A stretch of 64,000 nt of DNA from AWTP1-13 sp963840445 (GTDB taxonomy: Bacteria > Pseudomonadota > Alphaproteobacteria > Rhizobiales > Hyphomicrobiaceae). The position numbers and the translations under genes were made by a program. The DNA is taken from positions 32,507 to 96,506 of the forward strand of contig CAWIZC010000031.1 of assembly GCA_963840445.1 (NCBI GenBank). Reading direction: 5' to 3'. The stretch's first letter is position 1. Each line of letters begins with the position of its first letter. This document shows, in pieces, positions 27,526 to 36,097 of this stretch. Below the pieces are notes generated by a model. That model had not been told where the DNA came from, did no database searches, and saw only the letters and a program-made list of their open reading frames with translations.

Positions 27526-29388
27526 ATGACATCGAAATATCGAGCCGACATTGACGGCCTGCGGGCCGTTTCGGTGCTGGCGGTGATGGGCTTTCACTTC
27601 GGCCTGGCCGCCTTCGGCGGTGGCTTTATCGGCGTCGACGTGTTTTTCGTCATTTCCGGCTATGTCATCACGCTCAGCCTTCTGGGCGACCTCGCCGCGG
27701 GCAGGTTCTCGATCCTGGCTTTCTACGAGCGTCGCGTTCGCCGCATCTTTCCAGCGCTGATCTTCACGTTTGCGCTGAGCTGGCTCGCCGCATGGCTGCT
27801 GCTCCTGCCTTCGCACTTCGTGGATTTCTCCAGCAGCCTGTTGTCGTCGGCAACCTTCGTGTCGAACATCTACTTCTGGAAGAACTCGGGCTACTTCGAC
27901 AACTCCGCCCAGCTGCGTCCATTGCTGCACACCTGGTCGCTGTCGGTGGAAGAGCAGTTCTATCTGTTCATGCCGATTGCCGTTTTCCTGATCCATCGCT
28001 ACCTGAAAATGCGATGGGCGCTTCTGCTGATGCCGGCGCTGCTCGCCTCGTTCGCGCTGAGCGTGTTTGCCACCTACACCGCGCCTACCGCCAACTTCTT
28101 CATGCTGCCGACGCGCGCATGGGAGCTGCTGCTTGGTGCGGTGCTGGCTTTTGCCCAGCTCCCTGCAACGAGGGGGCGCATCGCAGAGGCCCTGGCGGTG
28201 GCCGGCCTCGCACTGATCGCGTTCGCGGTCGTCTCTTTCAGCGACGCCACGCCGATCCCCGGCGTCGGCGCACTTGCTCCCTGCCTGGGTGCGGCCCTCC
28301 TGATCTACACCGGAATGCATGCGCAGACCTATGTGGGCCGGTTCCTGACCCTGAGCCCGATGGTCTTCATCGGCAAGATCTCCTATTCGCTCTATCTGGT
28401 GCACTGGCCGATCATCGTGTTTGCGCGGCACGCCGCATTGCGCGAGCCGACCAGCATCCAGCTCATTCTCATCGCCATTGCCAGCATAGCTCTGGCGACA
28501 TTTTCATGGGCCTTTGTCGAGCGGCCGTTTCGCTGGCCGAAGAGACCCCTACCTCGCACCCAGCTTCTCTGGGGTGGCGCCGGGGCGATGACATTCGCAG
28601 CCTTGGTCGGCGCCGCTGGCATTTTCTCGCAAGGGAATCCGGGACGCTTCGGCGGGGCGGTCCAGGAGGCGCAAGTCGAGCAGGGCACTTGGAAGACCGG
28701 TGTATGCTTCCTGCTGGGCGATCCGGACTATCGGGCCTGGAATGCCGACGCCTGCAGGCGGACATCGGGCAAGGCTCAGAACGCGCTGCTCTGGGGCAAC
28801 TCTTTTGCGGCCCATTACGCGCCGGGGCTGGTCGCCAATACCAGCAACCTGACGGCCAACTTCTTCCAGTATACGGCGGCCGGCTGTCCACCGATCCTGA
28901 GCTACTATTCCTACGCCCGCCCGCATTGCCAGGCGTTCAATGCGCACGTGCTCAGCATCATACGCACCCATGACATCAAGACGGTTGTGCTGTCAGCGCG
29001 ATGGCGCGACATGCGAACGCGCGGGTTCGGCGGCCTCGCCGATACGATTGCAGCTCTCAAAAGCGCGGGCGTCGATGTCTGGGTGATCGGTCAATCGACC
29101 GAGTTCCTGACCGACGTCAGCGCAATCGCACAACGCAACGGTCACAACCAGGGCGGCGCCGACGCGTGGCCGCTCGCCTTCGACCGTAGCCTGAACACAA
29201 AGCTTCGCCAGGCCGCAACCGGCGCCACCTTTATCGATCCGCTCGACTTCCTGTGCACTGGAGAAGACTGCGCCTACCGCCGTCAGGGTCAACTGATCTA
29301 CGCCGACTATGGTCACTTCTCGCAGATGGGGAGCGAGCGAGCAGTGTTTGACTACTTTCCCCTGATCCGGCGCGACCGCACGCAATAG
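27526..29388 (+). CDS. OafA/YrhL-type membrane acyltransferase with C-terminal SGNH domain
   Basis: 620 residues. The N-terminal acyltransferase-3 domain has about ten helices, starting YRADIDGLRAVSVLAVMGFH with the catalytic-type His near residue 23, then GVDVFFVISGYVIT and HTWSLSVEEQFYL. From about residue 380 comes a periplasmic SGNH-type domain; its block I reads LLWGNSFAAHY instead of the usual GDS, and the C-terminal catalytic-type segment is YGHFSQMGS. Such fusions O-acetylate surface polysaccharides or periplasmic glucans. A TATACT element lies about 35 bases upstream. The gene converges on the SGNH hydrolase gene with 8 bases between. Confidence 0.9.
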   Translation: MTSKYRADIDGLRAVSVLAVMGFHFGLAAFGGGFIGVDVFFVISGYVITLSLLGDLAAGRFSILAFYERRVRRIFPALIFTFALSWLAAWLLLLPSHFVDFSSSLLSSATFVSNIYFWKNSGYFDNSAQLRPLLHTWSLSVEEQFYLFMPIAVFLIHRYLKMRWALLLMPALLASFALSVFATYTAPTANFFMLPTRAWELLLGAVLAFAQLPATRGRIAEALAVAGLALIAFAVVSFSDATPIPGVGALAPCLGAALLIYTGMHAQTYVGRFLTLSPMVFIGKISYSLYLVHWPIIVFARHAALREPTSIQLILIAIASIALATFSWAFVERPFRWPKRPLPRTQLLWGGAGAMTFAALVGAAGIFSQGNPGRFGGAVQEAQVEQGTWKTGVCFLLGDPDYRAWNADACRRTSGKAQNALLWGNSFAAHYAPGLVANTSNLTANFFQYTAAGCPPILSYYSYARPHCQAFNAHVLSIIRTHDIKTVVLSARWRDMRTRGFGGLADTIAALKSAGVDVWVIGQSTEFLTDVSAIAQRNGHNQGGADAWPLAFDRSLNTKLRQAATGATFIDPLDFLCTGEDCAYRRQGQLIYADYGHFSQMGSERAVFDYFPLIRRDRTQ

Positions 29389-29396
29389 CCGTGAGC

Positions 29397-30452
29397 TCAG
29401 CGCGACTGGCCCAGGTCGGCGCAGCTGCCGCGGGCGCCGAAGAAGCCCTCGATCTCGCGGCACAGCGCGCGCGCCGTCATGCTGTGGCCGACCTCATTGT
29501 AATGGCCATCTATAAGCAGAAACGCAGATCGCGCCTTCTCGGGCTCGCGCCGGAACTGCTTCGGCAGGTCAATGAAGGCAATGCCATTTTTTTCGGCCCA
29601 GATCTTCACCTTGTCCGAGAACTCCGGACGGTCCGCTGCCGGACCCATGTTGATCAGCCGGCGCTGCGCCGGAATTGCGAATATGACGAATCTGGCCCCG
29701 ATCTCGCTGGCGCCGCGCGCCATGCGCAGCACCAGATCCGACGTCAGATCAGAGATGTCCGGATTCAGCTCCGCCCAAGGGCCGGTGCGGCCGGTGCCTT
29801 TGAGCGTATCCTCGAACCACCACGACAACCGCTGCTGCAGCATCCGCACAACGCGTACGATGTAGACCCGTCGAAGCGCGTCGTTGAGGGTCGCATCAGC
29901 CGGATCCGGAAGAGCGACGGGCGTTCCGGACCCATCACGTACGGCTTGCGCGAGCATCCTCTCGTCTGACGCCACATCGTCGGAAAACAACTGCAGGACG
30001 ACCAGCGAGGGCCGGGTGTGGCGTACGACATTCTGCCATTGGATGGCATAGAAAATCGGGCTGTAGCTGCCTACCCCGTAGTTCTTGACCTCGCAGGTCG
30101 TGAGCGTCGAAAGGAGGCCCACGAAGGAATCCTCGAAGCGCACCTGCAAGCCTTCCGTGAAGGAATCCCCCATGAAGGCAATGCGGCAGTCAGCCGGCAC
30201 CTTCTGCGAGACCGGCCCGGCGGCGCGCAGGCCGTCGGCGTCGAAATTGACGTGGAAGCCGCCATACTCGCCGGTTCGCGAATAGGCCCGATAGCGATAA
30301 TCCTTGGGGTGGACGTGGTGCAGCAGCCTGTCAGGGTCCAGTGGTGTGTGGCCCGGCCCAAAATCCGCCGCGCGCAGCCCGATCTCGGTCAGTCCGAGCA
30401 TTCCGATGCAGGCAAGGGCCAAGCCCCAATGGCGTCGGGCTACACGTCTCAT
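29397..30452 (-). CDS. SGNH/GDSL hydrolase-like protein with N-terminal membrane anchor
   Basis: 351 residues from ATG 30452. An N-terminal basic stretch and one hydrophobic helix (LALACIGMLGLTEIGLRAA) anchor or export it. Block I is IAFMGDSFTEGL at about residue 90, the middle contains NYGVGSYSP with the block-III-like Gly-Asn-type region, and the catalytic pair is in LIDGHYNEVGHSM near the C-terminus. Likely an esterase or acyl transferase acting on an envelope glycan, together with the adjacent acyltransferase (inference). The longer reading to 30593 has no recognisable start. Confidence 0.82.
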   Translation of the reverse strand: MRRVARRHWGLALACIGMLGLTEIGLRAADFGPGHTPLDPDRLLHHVHPKDYRYRAYSRTGEYGGFHVNFDADGLRAAGPVSQKVPADCRIAFMGDSFTEGLQVRFEDSFVGLLSTLTTCEVKNYGVGSYSPIFYAIQWQNVVRHTRPSLVVLQLFSDDVASDERMLAQAVRDGSGTPVALPDPADATLNDALRRVYIVRVVRMLQQRLSWWFEDTLKGTGRTGPWAELNPDISDLTSDLVLRMARGASEIGARFVIFAIPAQRRLINMGPAADRPEFSDKVKIWAEKNGIAFIDLPKQFRREPEKARSAFLLIDGHYNEVGHSMTARALCREIEGFFGARGSCADLGQSR

Positions 30453-30625
30453 CCATTCAGGCCCGGAGCACCGATGCGCAAAATTTGCCGTTGACGTTGT
30501 CTGTCGCGCCATCCTAACCGGGCGCCTTCCGCCCCGGCTACACCTTCCCGGCACGCCTTGAGCCTGCGCACCCGCCAGCCGACGAGGTGGCATGTCGCGC
30601 TCGCCATTTCAGGGAAACGAGGCTG

Positions 30626-30661
30626 TTGACATGGTGTGGACTATGTAGTACACAGTCCACA
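30626..30661 (+). promoter_or_regulatory. Promoter with overlapping inverted-repeat operator of the HTH gene
   Basis: TTGACA at 30626 with TACACA 17 bases later (30649-30654). An 8-base perfect inverted repeat, TGTGGACT (30635-30642) and AGTCCACA (30654-30661), spans the -10 and reaches the ATG, with a nested TGTAGTACA inside. The implied start of transcription is at or next to the A of the ATG at 30661, and no ribosome site is present, so a leaderless, self-repressed mRNA is likely (inference). Confidence 0.6.
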
Positions 30662-31014
30662 TGGTCGGCTTCGGTGACTACATCCGCAAAGCGCGCGAAG
30701 CGCTCGCTGAAACGGATCCGCGGTTCAGCCTCCGTCAGGTGGCGCAGCGCATCGAAGTCGAGCCGGCATACCTGAGCAAGGTCGAGCGCGGCCTAGTGCC
30801 GCCACCATCGGAAGCGACCATTGTCAGGTTGGCAGCGGATCTGAGCGAGGACGCCGACGTGTTGCTGGCCATGGCCGGCAAGGTGTCGAGCGATCTGCAG
30901 GCGATCATTCTGCGCCGGCCGAAGCAGTTCGCCGAGCTGATCCGTCAGCTCAAGGACGCTCCGAACCATGCGATCGTGAAGGTAGTGAGGGAGGTGCGCG
31001 ACGGCAAATGGTGA
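30661..31014 (+). CDS. XRE-family helix-turn-helix transcriptional regulator
   Basis: 117 residues. The HTH spans about residues 5-62, with the recognition pattern FSLRQVAQRIEVEPAYLSKVERGLVPPPSEATIVRLA typical of Cro/CI-type repressors; the C-terminal 45 residues are helical and unlike a known sensor. An inverted repeat overlaps its own promoter and start codon, suggesting autoregulation. The next gene (31046) follows after 31 bases and is probably co-transcribed. Confidence 0.85.
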   Translation: MVGFGDYIRKAREALAETDPRFSLRQVAQRIEVEPAYLSKVERGLVPPPSEATIVRLAADLSEDADVLLAMAGKVSSDLQAIILRRPKQFAELIRQLKDAPNHAIVKVVREVRDGKW

Positions 31015-31045
31015 GTGCCAGGAACGACCAACGGTAGGTAGGGTA

Positions 31046-32110
31046 ATGATTACACTCGAGCGCGACAGCCTGGTCTTTCGGTTCCCTGAAGTTCACGAGC
31101 TAGCCAAAACGGAGGTCAATTTTCAGCGCACCCTGCGCATTCCCGATAATGGAAAGCATTATCCGCTCCCGCCCGGATTGGGCTCTTTCTCCCTGAAGCA
31201 TCTCGAGGACTTCGCTGACCGCATTCCTGCAGATTGGCGCGAGCGCGCCGGCGTGATGATGCCGCTCTATCAGGCCGAGGCCATGTGGCTGTCGTTCTGC
31301 GGGCGCAATCGCTACGAAGCCTATCCGTTCGCGCTGAAGATCGCCGCCGGCAAGATCAACGCCGTGAGCGGCAAATCGTGGCAGCCGGACCTCGATGCGT
31401 CGGAGCGCGACTACGTGGTCGTGCCCGAGCAGCCGTGGCTCGACGGGTTCTGCGTGGCCAAGGACGTGGTGCGCCAGTTCGTCGCCATGCCGCTCGGCTC
31501 CGGCTACTCGGTCGAAGAGCAGATCACCGGCAAAGCCGAGCATGGCGGGCTGCAGATCATCGCCTATCCCATGAAAAAGGAGCGGTACGAGGAGCTGGCG
31601 CGCCGGCGCGCGGAAGAGCGCCAACGCGCGGGTGCCGCGCGTATGTACATGAGCGACATGGCGAGCGCGTCAATGCGTCGGCGCGAGTGTGCAGCGGCTC
31701 CGGCCCGGGCCATGGGGCTGGCAGCCGGCGGCCGCATGCGGCAGCAAATCTACGCCGACCCCTACGGCATCGATGCCTGGGATCGCACGGCCTCGAGCCG
31801 CTGCTTCGTCACGCTGATGGACGCCGTGCAATGGCAGGAGATCACCGGCGAGCCACCGGCCGGACGGCCGCCAAGCGCTACGGACTACAGCAAGGCCGGC
31901 CTGCCCTGGTTCGATTACTACGCCGCGGATTTGGAGTCGTTGGCCGGCGCGCCGGCACTGGCTCTGGCCAAAAGTGTAGCCGAGCTGGCGGCCGAGAAGG
32001 GCGAGCAGGTGCTAGGCCCCGACGGCGAGGTAGAACCAGCCAAGGTGGTGCAGCTCGGCCCGAAGGCGGCGTCGACCAAGTCGAAGCCCGTCCGCGAGAG
32101 CCGGCTGTAG
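31046..32110 (+). CDS. Conserved hypothetical protein co-transcribed with an XRE regulator
   Basis: 354 residues, no signal peptide or membrane segment. Well-structured N-terminal half with motifs such as TLRIPDNGKHYPLPPGLGSF, MMPLYQAEAMWLSF, PFALKIAAGKINAVSG, VVPEQPWLDGFCV and VRQFVAMPLGSGYSVEEQITG, suggesting a compact catalytic or binding domain. The C-terminal third is Ala/Arg-rich and less ordered. I recall this as a widespread uncharacterised family but cannot name a function. A terminator-like hairpin follows at 32164. Confidence 0.7.
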   Translation: MITLERDSLVFRFPEVHELAKTEVNFQRTLRIPDNGKHYPLPPGLGSFSLKHLEDFADRIPADWRERAGVMMPLYQAEAMWLSFCGRNRYEAYPFALKIAAGKINAVSGKSWQPDLDASERDYVVVPEQPWLDGFCVAKDVVRQFVAMPLGSGYSVEEQITGKAEHGGLQIIAYPMKKERYEELARRRAEERQRAGAARMYMSDMASASMRRRECAAAPARAMGLAAGGRMRQQIYADPYGIDAWDRTASSRCFVTLMDAVQWQEITGEPPAGRPPSATDYSKAGLPWFDYYAADLESLAGAPALALAKSVAELAAEKGEQVLGPDGEVEPAKVVQLGPKAASTKSKPVRESRL

Positions 32111-32163
32111 CGCGGCACGCAGTGATCCAGGTCCAAGGCCGAACCTAGGCGGCCTCCCCCGGC

Positions 32164-32203
32164 GAGCCTCCGCGCGGCGCATCTAACGCTGGCGCGGGGG
32201 CTC
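32164..32203 (+). terminator. Hairpin downstream of the conserved hypothetical gene
   Basis: Arms GAGCCTCCGCGC (32164-32175) and GCGCGGGGGCTC (32192-32203) pair over 12 positions with one G-T pair, then GTTGTGT. Probable terminator of the HTH operon; the U-tract is weak. Confidence 0.55.
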
Positions 32204-32261
32204 GTTGTGTCTGCCGGTTGCCTGCTACGATGGGTGGCATCCTCTCAAGCGGGAGCCAGCC

Positions 32262-32666
32262 ATGCCGCACCTGATCGTGGAATACTCAGCCAACCTGGAG
32301 CCGGTGCTCGACATCAGGGGCCTGGTGGAGGCGCTGCACGAAGCGGCACTTGAGACTGGCGTCTTTCCGATTGGCGGCATCCGCACGCGCGCTGCCAAGC
32401 GGGACATCTACCGCATTGCCGACGGCCACGCCGACAACGCCTTCATTCACGTGCAGGCGCGCGTCGGTGCGGGCCGCACGGCGGAGGTGCGGCAGAAGGC
32501 AGCCCAGCACATCTTCGCGCGGCTCAAAGCAGAGACAGCAGACGTGTTCGCCAACCGGCCGCTTGGCCTCACACTGGAAATCGTCGAGATCGATCCGGTC
32601 GGCAGCCTCAAACACAACAATCTGCATGAGATTGTCGCCGCGCGGCGCAAAGCGTCGGGAGCGTGA
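32262..32666 (+). CDS. 5-carboxymethyl-2-hydroxymuconate delta-isomerase family protein
   Basis: 134-residue tautomerase-superfamily enzyme. The N-terminal MPHLIVEYSANL gives the catalytic Pro after Met removal. Family members isomerise 5-carboxymethyl-2-hydroxymuconate in homoprotocatechuate breakdown. No other genes of that pathway are adjacent, so the physiological substrate may differ. Next on the same strand is a TAXI-type binding protein. Confidence 0.85.
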   Translation: MPHLIVEYSANLEPVLDIRGLVEALHEAALETGVFPIGGIRTRAAKRDIYRIADGHADNAFIHVQARVGAGRTAEVRQKAAQHIFARLKAETADVFANRPLGLTLEIVEIDPVGSLKHNNLHEIVAARRKASGA

Positions 32667-32824
32667 CTTCAGATCAGGGCGACAGGTCACCCTCTGCAGG
32701 CGCAAAACGCTCAGGCGGATCGGCCGGCATCAAACCCCCTTCGCAGCGGGCGCGCCACCGGCGAGAATGGACGGCGTACCAGCCACAGGCCAGCTCCTGG
32801 CCTCATTCGATGCGGAGAGGCACA

Positions 32825-33779
32825 ATGAACCTCGTGTTGCTATCAACACTGCTGCTCGTGCTGGCCATACCGCTGGCAGTGTCGGCCCAGGCCGCGGAAA
32901 AGACGATCGTCTCGCTTGGCACCGCGACACCCGGCGGAGGCTTCCCGGTCTACGGTGAAGCTGTCGCCGCCGTCATCAACGAAGGCGATACCACGCTGGA
33001 GGTGCGGCCGCAGAACACCAAGGGCAGCGCCGAGAACGTGCCGCTACTGGAAGCCGGCAAGCTGGATCTCGGCCTGGTGCAGGGCGAAGCCGCCTTGGAA
33101 GCCCTCAACGGCATCGGCCGGCCGGTGGCCGATCTGCGCATCCTGGCTGCCATGTACGCGACGCCCGGCATGTTCGTGGTGCGCGCCGACAGCCCATATC
33201 GGACGATCGAGGACCTCAAGGGCAAGCCCGTGGCGTTCGGCGCCAAAGGCTCAGGCCTGGTGCTGCTCGCACGTTACGTGCTCGACGGCCTGGGGCTCGA
33301 CCAGACGCGCGACTTCGAGGCCATCTTCCTCGATCGCGCAGGCGACGGACCGGCCATGGTGATGGATGGGCGCGCGGCGGCGCTGTGGGGCGGCGGCACC
33401 GGATGGCCCGGGTTCACTGCTGTGGCCAAGGGACCGGCCGGCGCACGCTTCATCGTGCCGGACGCGCAGGGCGTTGCCCGCATCCAAGCCAAGCATGCGT
33501 TTCTGCAAATGCTGACCGTGCCGGCCAATTCGTTTCCCGGTCAGACGCAAGCGCTCACATCGGTCGGATCATGGAGCTTCATCCTGGCTCGGCCGACGCT
33601 GGCCGACGATGTCGCATACCGGCTGGCGCGCGCCCTGCACCAGGGGGAAGCCAAGCTGGCCGAACGGTTGCCGCAGGCGCGCGAGACGACGGCAGCCAAC
33701 ACGGCCGCCGCGGCGCGACGCGACCTGCTGCACCCTGGCGTCGCCAGAGTATCTGCGCGAGGTCGGGCTCGTTCCGTGA
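32825..33779 (+). CDS. TAXI-family TRAP solute-binding protein (one frame break near the 3' end)
   Basis: About 317 residues. The signal peptide MNLVLLSTLLLVLAIPLAVS ends near AQAA. The mature domain has VSLGTATPGGGFPVYGEAVA, typical of TAXI binding proteins, TKGSAENVPLLEAGKLDLGLVQG and later LKGKPVAFGAKGSG. The frame breaks at about 33746, after LLHPGV; removing one base gives EYLREVGLVP and a stop at 33779, the usual ending. No TRAP permease (4TM-12TM) gene is adjacent, so it may serve a distant transporter or act as a sensor. Confidence 0.85.
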
Positions 33780-33798
33780 GCCCGACCCGCAGTTGGCC

Positions 33799-34347
33799 CT
33801 AAGGTCGCGCTTCCGCCATGTCCGTCGCTCGCAACTCGATGTGCGGGTCGGCGTGTGGACGGTCGGCCCCGGCCACCAGCTGCGCCAGCCGATCTATCTT
33901 GTCGTGCAGCTCCATGATGGCCGACTCGGCCTTGACGTTGACCTCGTAGTCGAGGCCGGCGGCAAGCCGGTCCTTCGCGGCCTGCCGGTTCTGGCTCATC
34001 ATGATGACCGGAGCCTGCAGCGCCGCCAGCATCGACAGCAGAAGATTGAGGAAAATGAACGGATAGGGATCGAATGCGTGCTTCGACAGAAGCACGGCGT
34101 TGAGGATCGCCCACGCCACCAGAAAGGCGCAGGCGCCCATGATGAAGGTCCACGAGCCGCCCAAAACGGCGACCCTGTCGGCGAGCCTGTCGCCGAACGT
34201 GAGGTTCTGCTCGAAGACTTTATTGACGTCACGGGCCGTGTGCACCCGCCGGGCCACGCGCGCAATCACACGCCGGTCCCGTTCACACAGCGGACCCAGA
34301 CCTGCATGCAGCAGCTGCTGGGCGAGATAGCGGATTTCGGAGTTCAT
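33799..34347 (-). CDS. DUF1003 family membrane protein
   Basis: 182 residues. Two central helices (GSWTFIMGACAFLVAWAILNAVL and FIFLNLLLSMLAALQAPVIMMS) are followed by the family motif QNRQAAKDRLAAGLDYEVN. Function of the family is not established. It is alone on the minus strand, convergent with the TAXI gene. Confidence 0.88.
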   Translation of the reverse strand: MNSEIRYLAQQLLHAGLGPLCERDRRVIARVARRVHTARDVNKVFEQNLTFGDRLADRVAVLGGSWTFIMGACAFLVAWAILNAVLLSKHAFDPYPFIFLNLLLSMLAALQAPVIMMSQNRQAAKDRLAAGLDYEVNVKAESAIMELHDKIDRLAQLVAGADRPHADPHIELRATDMAEARP

Positions 34348-34582
34348 GGCTCACCTACCTTCGACCGAGCCGATAACCGGTCGAGGATGAGCCCCAAGCT
34401 AACGCTCAGGCCTCTCCAGCAACCGGCAACGGCTCGGTGCTACTTGGGCTGTCGCTAGACATGGTTGGAATTCATCTCCTGATGAGATTTGCCATGCTCG
34501 ATCATGGCTACATGTACATGGGCTTTTGCGACTCGCATGTCAATTACCCGTCCGCGCATTTTGCCTCGCACAGGCCCGCTGG

Positions 34583-35980
34583 TCACATGTGGATCGCGCG
34601 CTTGTCGACGGCGAGAGCCGCCTCCTTGACCGCCTCGGTCAGCGTCGGGTGCGCATGGCACGTGCGGGCCAGGTCTTCGGCCGAGCCGCCGAACTCCATG
34701 ATGACGGCAGCCTCGGCGATCATCTCGCTCGCCGCCGCGCCGATGATGTGGACGCCGAGGATGCGATCGGTCTTGGCGTCGGCCAGGATCTTGACGAAGC
34801 CGTCAGTGGTCTTGTTGACCTTGGCGCGACCGTTGGCGGTGAAGGGGAACTTGCCGACGTTGTAGGCGATGCCGGCAGCTTTGAGGTCCTCCTCGGACTT
34901 GCCTACTGAGGCGACCTCCGGGAAGGTGTAGATGACGTTGGGAATGACGTCGTGGTTCACGTGGCCGGCCTGTCCGGCGAGGATCTCGGCCACCGCCATG
35001 CCTTCGTCCTCGGCTTTGTGGGCGAGCATCGGGCCGGCAATAACGTCCCCCAGCGCGTAGATGCCGGGAACGTTGGTCTGGAAGTGGGCATCGACGATCA
35101 CGCGCTTGCGGTTGTCGAGTTGCACGCCGGCCGTCTCCAGCCCGAGCCCTTCCGTGTAGGGTGTGCGGCCGATGGCCACCAGCACGACATCGGCGTCGAT
35201 GGTTATCGGCGCGCCACCGGCAGCAGGTTCGACGGTGATCTGCTGAGCCGCGCCGTCCTTGGCAACCTTGGTCACTTTGCTGGCCAGCTTGAAGGTCACG
35301 CCCTGCTTGGTCAGGATGCGCTGCACGGTCCTGGCAACGTCGGCGTCCATGCCGGGCAGGATGCGGTCGAGAAACTCGACTACGGTCACTTCGGACCCCA
35401 GCCGGCGCCACACCGAACCAAGCTCCAGGCCGATCACGCCGGCGCCGACCACAAGAAGGCGCTTCGGCACCCTGGGCAGTGACAGAGCCCCGGTCGACGA
35501 GACGATGCTCACCTCATCGATGTTGACGCCCGGCAGCTTGGCGACGTCGGAGCCGGTCGCAATGACGATGTTTTTCGTCTCCAGCCGTTGCTTGCCGCTG
35601 GCCGTTGCCACATCGACCTTGCCGGGGCCGGCGATGCTGCCGGTGCCTAGAAAGGTATCTATCTTGTTCTTCTTCAGCAGGAACGCGACGCCGTCGACAT
35701 TGCCCTTCACGCCCTGGTCCTTGAAGGCCAGCATCTTGGCCAGATCGAGCTTGGGCGCGGGCAGCTCGATGCCCATCCCGGCAAACGAATGGGCCGCCTC
35801 CTCGAACAGCTCGGAGGCGTGCAGCAGTGCCTTGGAGGGGATGCAGCCGATGTTGAGGCAGGTGCCGCCGTGCGTAGCGCGCTTCTCGACGACGGCTACC
35901 TTCAGGCCGAGCTGCGCCGCACGGATGGCGCACACGTAGCCGCCCGGGCCGGTGCCGATGACGATCAGGTCGTAGGTCAT
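34583..35980 (-). CDS. lpdA: Dihydrolipoyl dehydrogenase (E3)
   Basis: FAD enzyme that reoxidises lipoyl groups of the 2-oxoglutarate dehydrogenase complex. 465 residues. FAD loop GTGPGGYVCAI at about residue 8, redox Cys pair in GGTCLNIGCIPSKALL at about 39, NAD loop VVGAGVIGLELGSVW at about 180, and C-terminal HIIGAAASEMI and CHAHPTLTEAV with the catalytic His. It is the last gene of the TCA block, separated from sucB by a 91-base palindromic repeat. Confidence 0.97.
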   Translation of the reverse strand: MTYDLIVIGTGPGGYVCAIRAAQLGLKVAVVEKRATHGGTCLNIGCIPSKALLHASELFEEAAHSFAGMGIELPAPKLDLAKMLAFKDQGVKGNVDGVAFLLKKNKIDTFLGTGSIAGPGKVDVATASGKQRLETKNIVIATGSDVAKLPGVNIDEVSIVSSTGALSLPRVPKRLLVVGAGVIGLELGSVWRRLGSEVTVVEFLDRILPGMDADVARTVQRILTKQGVTFKLASKVTKVAKDGAAQQITVEPAAGGAPITIDADVVLVAIGRTPYTEGLGLETAGVQLDNRKRVIVDAHFQTNVPGIYALGDVIAGPMLAHKAEDEGMAVAEILAGQAGHVNHDVIPNVIYTFPEVASVGKSEEDLKAAGIAYNVGKFPFTANGRAKVNKTTDGFVKILADAKTDRILGVHIIGAAASEMIAEAAVIMEFGGSAEDLARTCHAHPTLTEAVKEAALAVDKRAIHM

Positions 35981-35999
35981 TGGGCAACTCTGGGTTGGC

Positions 36000-36090
36000 T
36001 GTCATCCCGGCGCGTGTCGCCGGGATCCATCGTCCGCGAGCGCCGGCGCGTGTTGGGGGCTGGATCCCGGGCACAAGGCCCGGGATGACA
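36000..36090. repeat. Dispersed intergenic palindrome, copy 4
   Basis: Opens TGTCATCCCGGCG and closes GGCCCGGGATGACA, with inner CCGGGATCCAT / TGGATCCCGG arms. It lies inside the TCA operon between sucB and lpdA and would be transcribed; it could stabilise or shorten the mRNA there. Confidence 0.9.
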
Positions 36091-36097
36091 AGAGACA

